64,000 bases of DNA. Source: DYRB01 sp963709645 (lineage in GTDB: Bacteria > Pseudomonadota > Gammaproteobacteria > Chromatiales > Chromatiaceae). Shown here piece after piece: positions 61,983 through 64,000 of this stretch. Location: positions 1-64,000 of the forward strand of contig CAVPXP010000013.1 in the NCBI GenBank assembly GCA_963709645.1, read 5' to 3'. Position 1 is the first letter of the stretch. Each line of letters begins with the position of its first letter. The translations under genes were made by a program, and so were the position numbers. Under the pieces are notes generated by a model. That model ran no database searches. It was not told the DNA's origin and saw only the letters and a list, made by a program, of their open reading frames with translations.

Positions 61983-62067
61983 GCCGCCAGCCGCCAGCCG
62001 CCAGCCGCCAGCCGCCAGCCGCCAGCCGCCAGTCAGGCATCAGGCATCAGGCATCAGGCATCAGGCC
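61983..62067. repeat. two heptanucleotide repeat tracts
   Basis: Seven perfect GCCGCCA units (61983-62031) are followed directly by four perfect TCAGGCA units plus a partial (62033-62067). Between divergent rpiA and ilvA. A 7-base period suggests slippage-prone variation. Not CRISPR (no spacers). Confidence 0.95.
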
Positions 62068-62181
62068 GATGGACGTCGGATTCCCGTCCAAGATGATCGC
62101 GGAGAGTCCCAGTGCTGTAACATTCGCCATCCTTGCGGGCCCGACCGGAGCCGGGAGCCCACATCCTCCCCGAGATGCCGA

Positions 62182-63709
62182 ATGCCGGAAACCTACATCG
62201 AACGCATCCTGCGTGCGCGCGTCTATGACGTCGCCATCGAGTCTCCCCTGACCCGGGCCGGACGGCTGTCCCGCCGCCTCGGCAATCAGGTCCTCCTCAA
62301 GCGCGAAGATCTCCAACCGGTCTTCTCCTTCAAGTTACGGGGGGCCTACAACAAGCTGATCAACCTGGACGAGGCGACGCGCAGGCGCGGGGTGGTCACC
62401 GCCTCCGCAGGCAACCATGCCCAGGGGGTGGCCCTGGGCGCCGAGCGGCTCCGGATCGAGGCGATCATCGTGATGCCGCGCACCACCCCGACCATCAAGG
62501 TCCAGGCGGTGCGCAGCCTGGGCGGCAAGGCAGTTCTGCACGGCGACTCCTACGACGAGGCCTATGCCCACGCCCTGGACCTGGCGGCGGAGCGTGGTCT
62601 CGCCTTCGTTCACCCCTTCGACGACCCGGATGTGATCGCCGGTCAGGGGACCATCGGCATGGAGATCCTGCGTCAGCACCCCAGCCCGCCCCACGCGATC
62701 TTCGTTCCCGTGGGGGGCGGCGGTCTGATTGCGGGTGTCGCCGCCTACGTGAAATACGTCAGGCCGAGAGGTCCGGATCATTGGGGTCGAGCCGGAGGAG
62801 GCCCCGACCCTGGAGCGGGCCCTGGCGGCGGGGAGGCGGGTGGAACTGGAGCAGGTCGGGCTCTTTGCCGATGGGGTGGCCGTCCGCCAGATCGGGGAGG
62901 AGACCTTCCGCGTCGCCCGGGGCCTGGTGGACGAGGTGGTCCTGGTCAGCACGGACGAGATCTGCGCCGCCATCAAGGATATCTTCGACGATACCCGTGG
63001 CATTGCGGAGCCCGCCGGGGCCCTGGCGGTCGCGGGCCTCAAGCGCTATGTCGCGCGGGAGGGGATCACCGGCGCCGACCTCATCGCCATCGAGAGTGGG
63101 GCCAACATCAACTTCGACCGGCTGCGGCACGTCGCCGAGCGCGCCGAGCTGGGCGAGCGCCGCGAGGCCCTGTTGGCGGTCCAGATCCCGGAGCGCCCAG
63201 GGAGCTTCCTGGCCTTTTGCCGCACCCTGGGCAAGCGCCAGATCACCGAGTTCAACTACCGCTACGCCGACGATCAGCAGGCCCAGGTCTTCGCCGGGGT
63301 GGAGCTGTCCCGCGGCGAGGAAGAGCGGCGCGAGCTGATCGCCCGGCTGGAGCAGAAGGGGTTCGCGGTCGTCGACATGACGGACAATGAGACCGCCAAG
63401 CTCCACATCCGCTTCATGGTCGGCGGCCACACTCGGGGGGTGGCCCATGAGAACCTGCTCCGCTTCGAGTTCCCGGAGCGGCCGGGTGCCCTACTCGGTT
63501 TCCTAAGCGGGATCGGGCGGCGCTGGAACATCAGCTTGTTCCACTACCGCAATCACGGCGCGGCCTACGGGCGGGTCCTCTTGGGGATTCAGGTCCCAGC
63601 GGGAGAGCGCGCCGAGCTCTTCGCCCTCCTCGACAGCCTGGGCTACCAGTACTGGGAAGAGACCGACAACCCCGCTTACCGGATCTTCGCGGGGGCCGTC
63701 GGCGACTAG
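62182..63709 (+). CDS. ilvA: threonine ammonia-lyase, biosynthetic (IlvA), one frameshift
   Basis: 508 residues. PLP lysine in QPVFSFKLRGAYNKLINL, the glycine loop in VPVGGGGLIAGVAAYVKYV, and catalytic SAGNHAQGVALGAERL. A shift near 62765 splits KYVRPR from IIGVEPEEAPTLERALAAG. Two C-terminal ACT-like domains (LLAVQIPERPGSFLAFCRTL and RFEFPERPGALLGFLSGIG) mark the isoleucine-feedback form. Makes 2-oxobutanoate from threonine. The ATG at 62182 is chosen because the family begins M-x-x-Y-I-xxIL. Confidence 0.95.
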
Positions 63710-63712
63710 TCG

Positions 63713-64000
63713 TCAGTTGTCCTCGTCGCCTTCGGCATCGCCCGGATCCTGGCCGGCCCTTGCACTGGACTCCGCGAGAGCCCGGACGCCGACGTAGTCC
63801 ACCTTTCCGGTCCCGAGCACCGGGACCTCTGGGACCGGGACCAGGGTTCGCGGAATGGCGATCTCGGCGATTCCCTCGCGACGGGCGAAGGCGATCAGCT
63901 CCTCGCGCCGGGGATCTGGGTGGGCGGTCACCAGAACGAGCTGTTCGCCCTTCTTGGGGTCCGGGAGTGTCGTGACGGCATGGGCCTCGGTGGGCCAGAG
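63713..64000 (-). CDS. AMP-binding acyl-activating enzyme (Aas-like), C-terminal end
   Basis: Open to the window edge on the minus strand, ending TGKVDYVGVRALAESSARAG near 63713. The preceding TEAHAVTTLPDPKKGEQLVL, then VTAHPDPRREELIAFARREG and IAIPRTLVPVPEVPVLGTGK is the C-terminal subdomain of AMP-forming enzymes; PVLGTGKVDY holds the catalytic lysine (A10 motif). The order 'kGEqLvL-vT' and 'PRTlvpV..vPvLGTGK' resembles Aas/2-acyl-GPE acyltransferase-acyl-ACP synthetase. N-terminus beyond the window. Confidence 0.7.
   Translation of the reverse strand, partial: LWPTEAHAVTTLPDPKKGEQLVLVTAHPDPRREELIAFARREGIAEIAIPRTLVPVPEVPVLGTGKVDYVGVRALAESSARAGQDPGDAEGDEDN

Noticed and set aside
61983..62067. 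Short tandem repeats as CRISPR
   Set aside because: 7-base units without spacers.

Overview
The window is high-GC gammaproteobacterial DNA from about 4.3 kb onward, most like a Chromatiales (purple sulfur) bacterium. The evidence for that is the gene set and synteny (htpG-adk, vfr/crp-osmC-speD-coq7, rplM-rpsI, sspA-sspB, a pilus-tip cluster fimT-pilV-pilW-pilX-pilY1-pilE) and a secreted protein whose signal peptide and first mature residues resemble sulfur globule proteins. The first ~3 kb (alpha/beta hydrolase, acyl-CoA dehydrogenase, MOSC protein) reads like actinobacterial DNA and may be a mis-joined contig end. Many genes are broken by single-base shifts, often in G/C runs (dnaE2, hrpA, htpG, glcF, ilvA, the pilus genes, the porin). 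This looks like uncorrected long-read sequence, so most of these genes are probably intact in the organism.

Layout. 1-3.0 kb: actinobacterial-like metabolic genes. 3.0-8.0 kb: wreckage of a defence or mobile island, holding a truncated SNF2 helicase, an IS4-type transposase remnant, the C-terminal half of an N6-adenine methyltransferase, an AlbA/Schlafen-like fragment, a UPF0175/DUF3368 toxin-antitoxin pair and a DprA-like protein. 8.1-29.3 kb: housekeeping (stand-alone dnaE2 with a LexA box, pckA, pyrC, mlaA, a TraB/GumN protein, rnt, grxD, hyuB, sodB, sspAB, hrpA), then a Met/Pro-repeat sulfur-globule-like protein with a small membrane protein, then sthA. 29.3-31.5 kb: a toxin-antitoxin islet between two copies of a ~160-bp repeat, with a duplicated 5' fragment of sthA. 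31.9-40.0 kb: the minor pilin/PilY1 cluster. 40.2-42.5 kb: one intact and two decayed REP-associated tyrosine transposase (RAYT) elements around a third toxin-antitoxin pair. 42.5-46.6 kb: a PhnD-like binding protein overlapping a Cache-PAS-PAS-GGDEF-EAL protein. 46.9-64 kb: pgm, htpG, adk, crp/vfr, osmC, a DUF885-like protein, speD, coq7, glcF, a ferredoxin, rplM-rpsI, tRNA-Gln, a porin, rpiA, ilvA and the end of an acyl-activating enzyme.

Most noteworthy: (1) the PhnD/c-di-GMP pair, arranged like the NspS-MbaA polyamine sensor; (2) a ~160-bp hairpin-rich repeat with terminal inverted repeats present twice, at 17.12-17.28 and 46.64-46.80 kb; (3) the RAYT element bounded by 14-bp inverted repeats, one of which contains its stop codon; (4) the Met-Pro repeat protein; (5) a promoter-terminator unit with no ORF upstream of rplM, a candidate small RNA or leader; (6) the sthA 5' duplication. 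I found no CRISPR array and no complete known multi-gene defence system.
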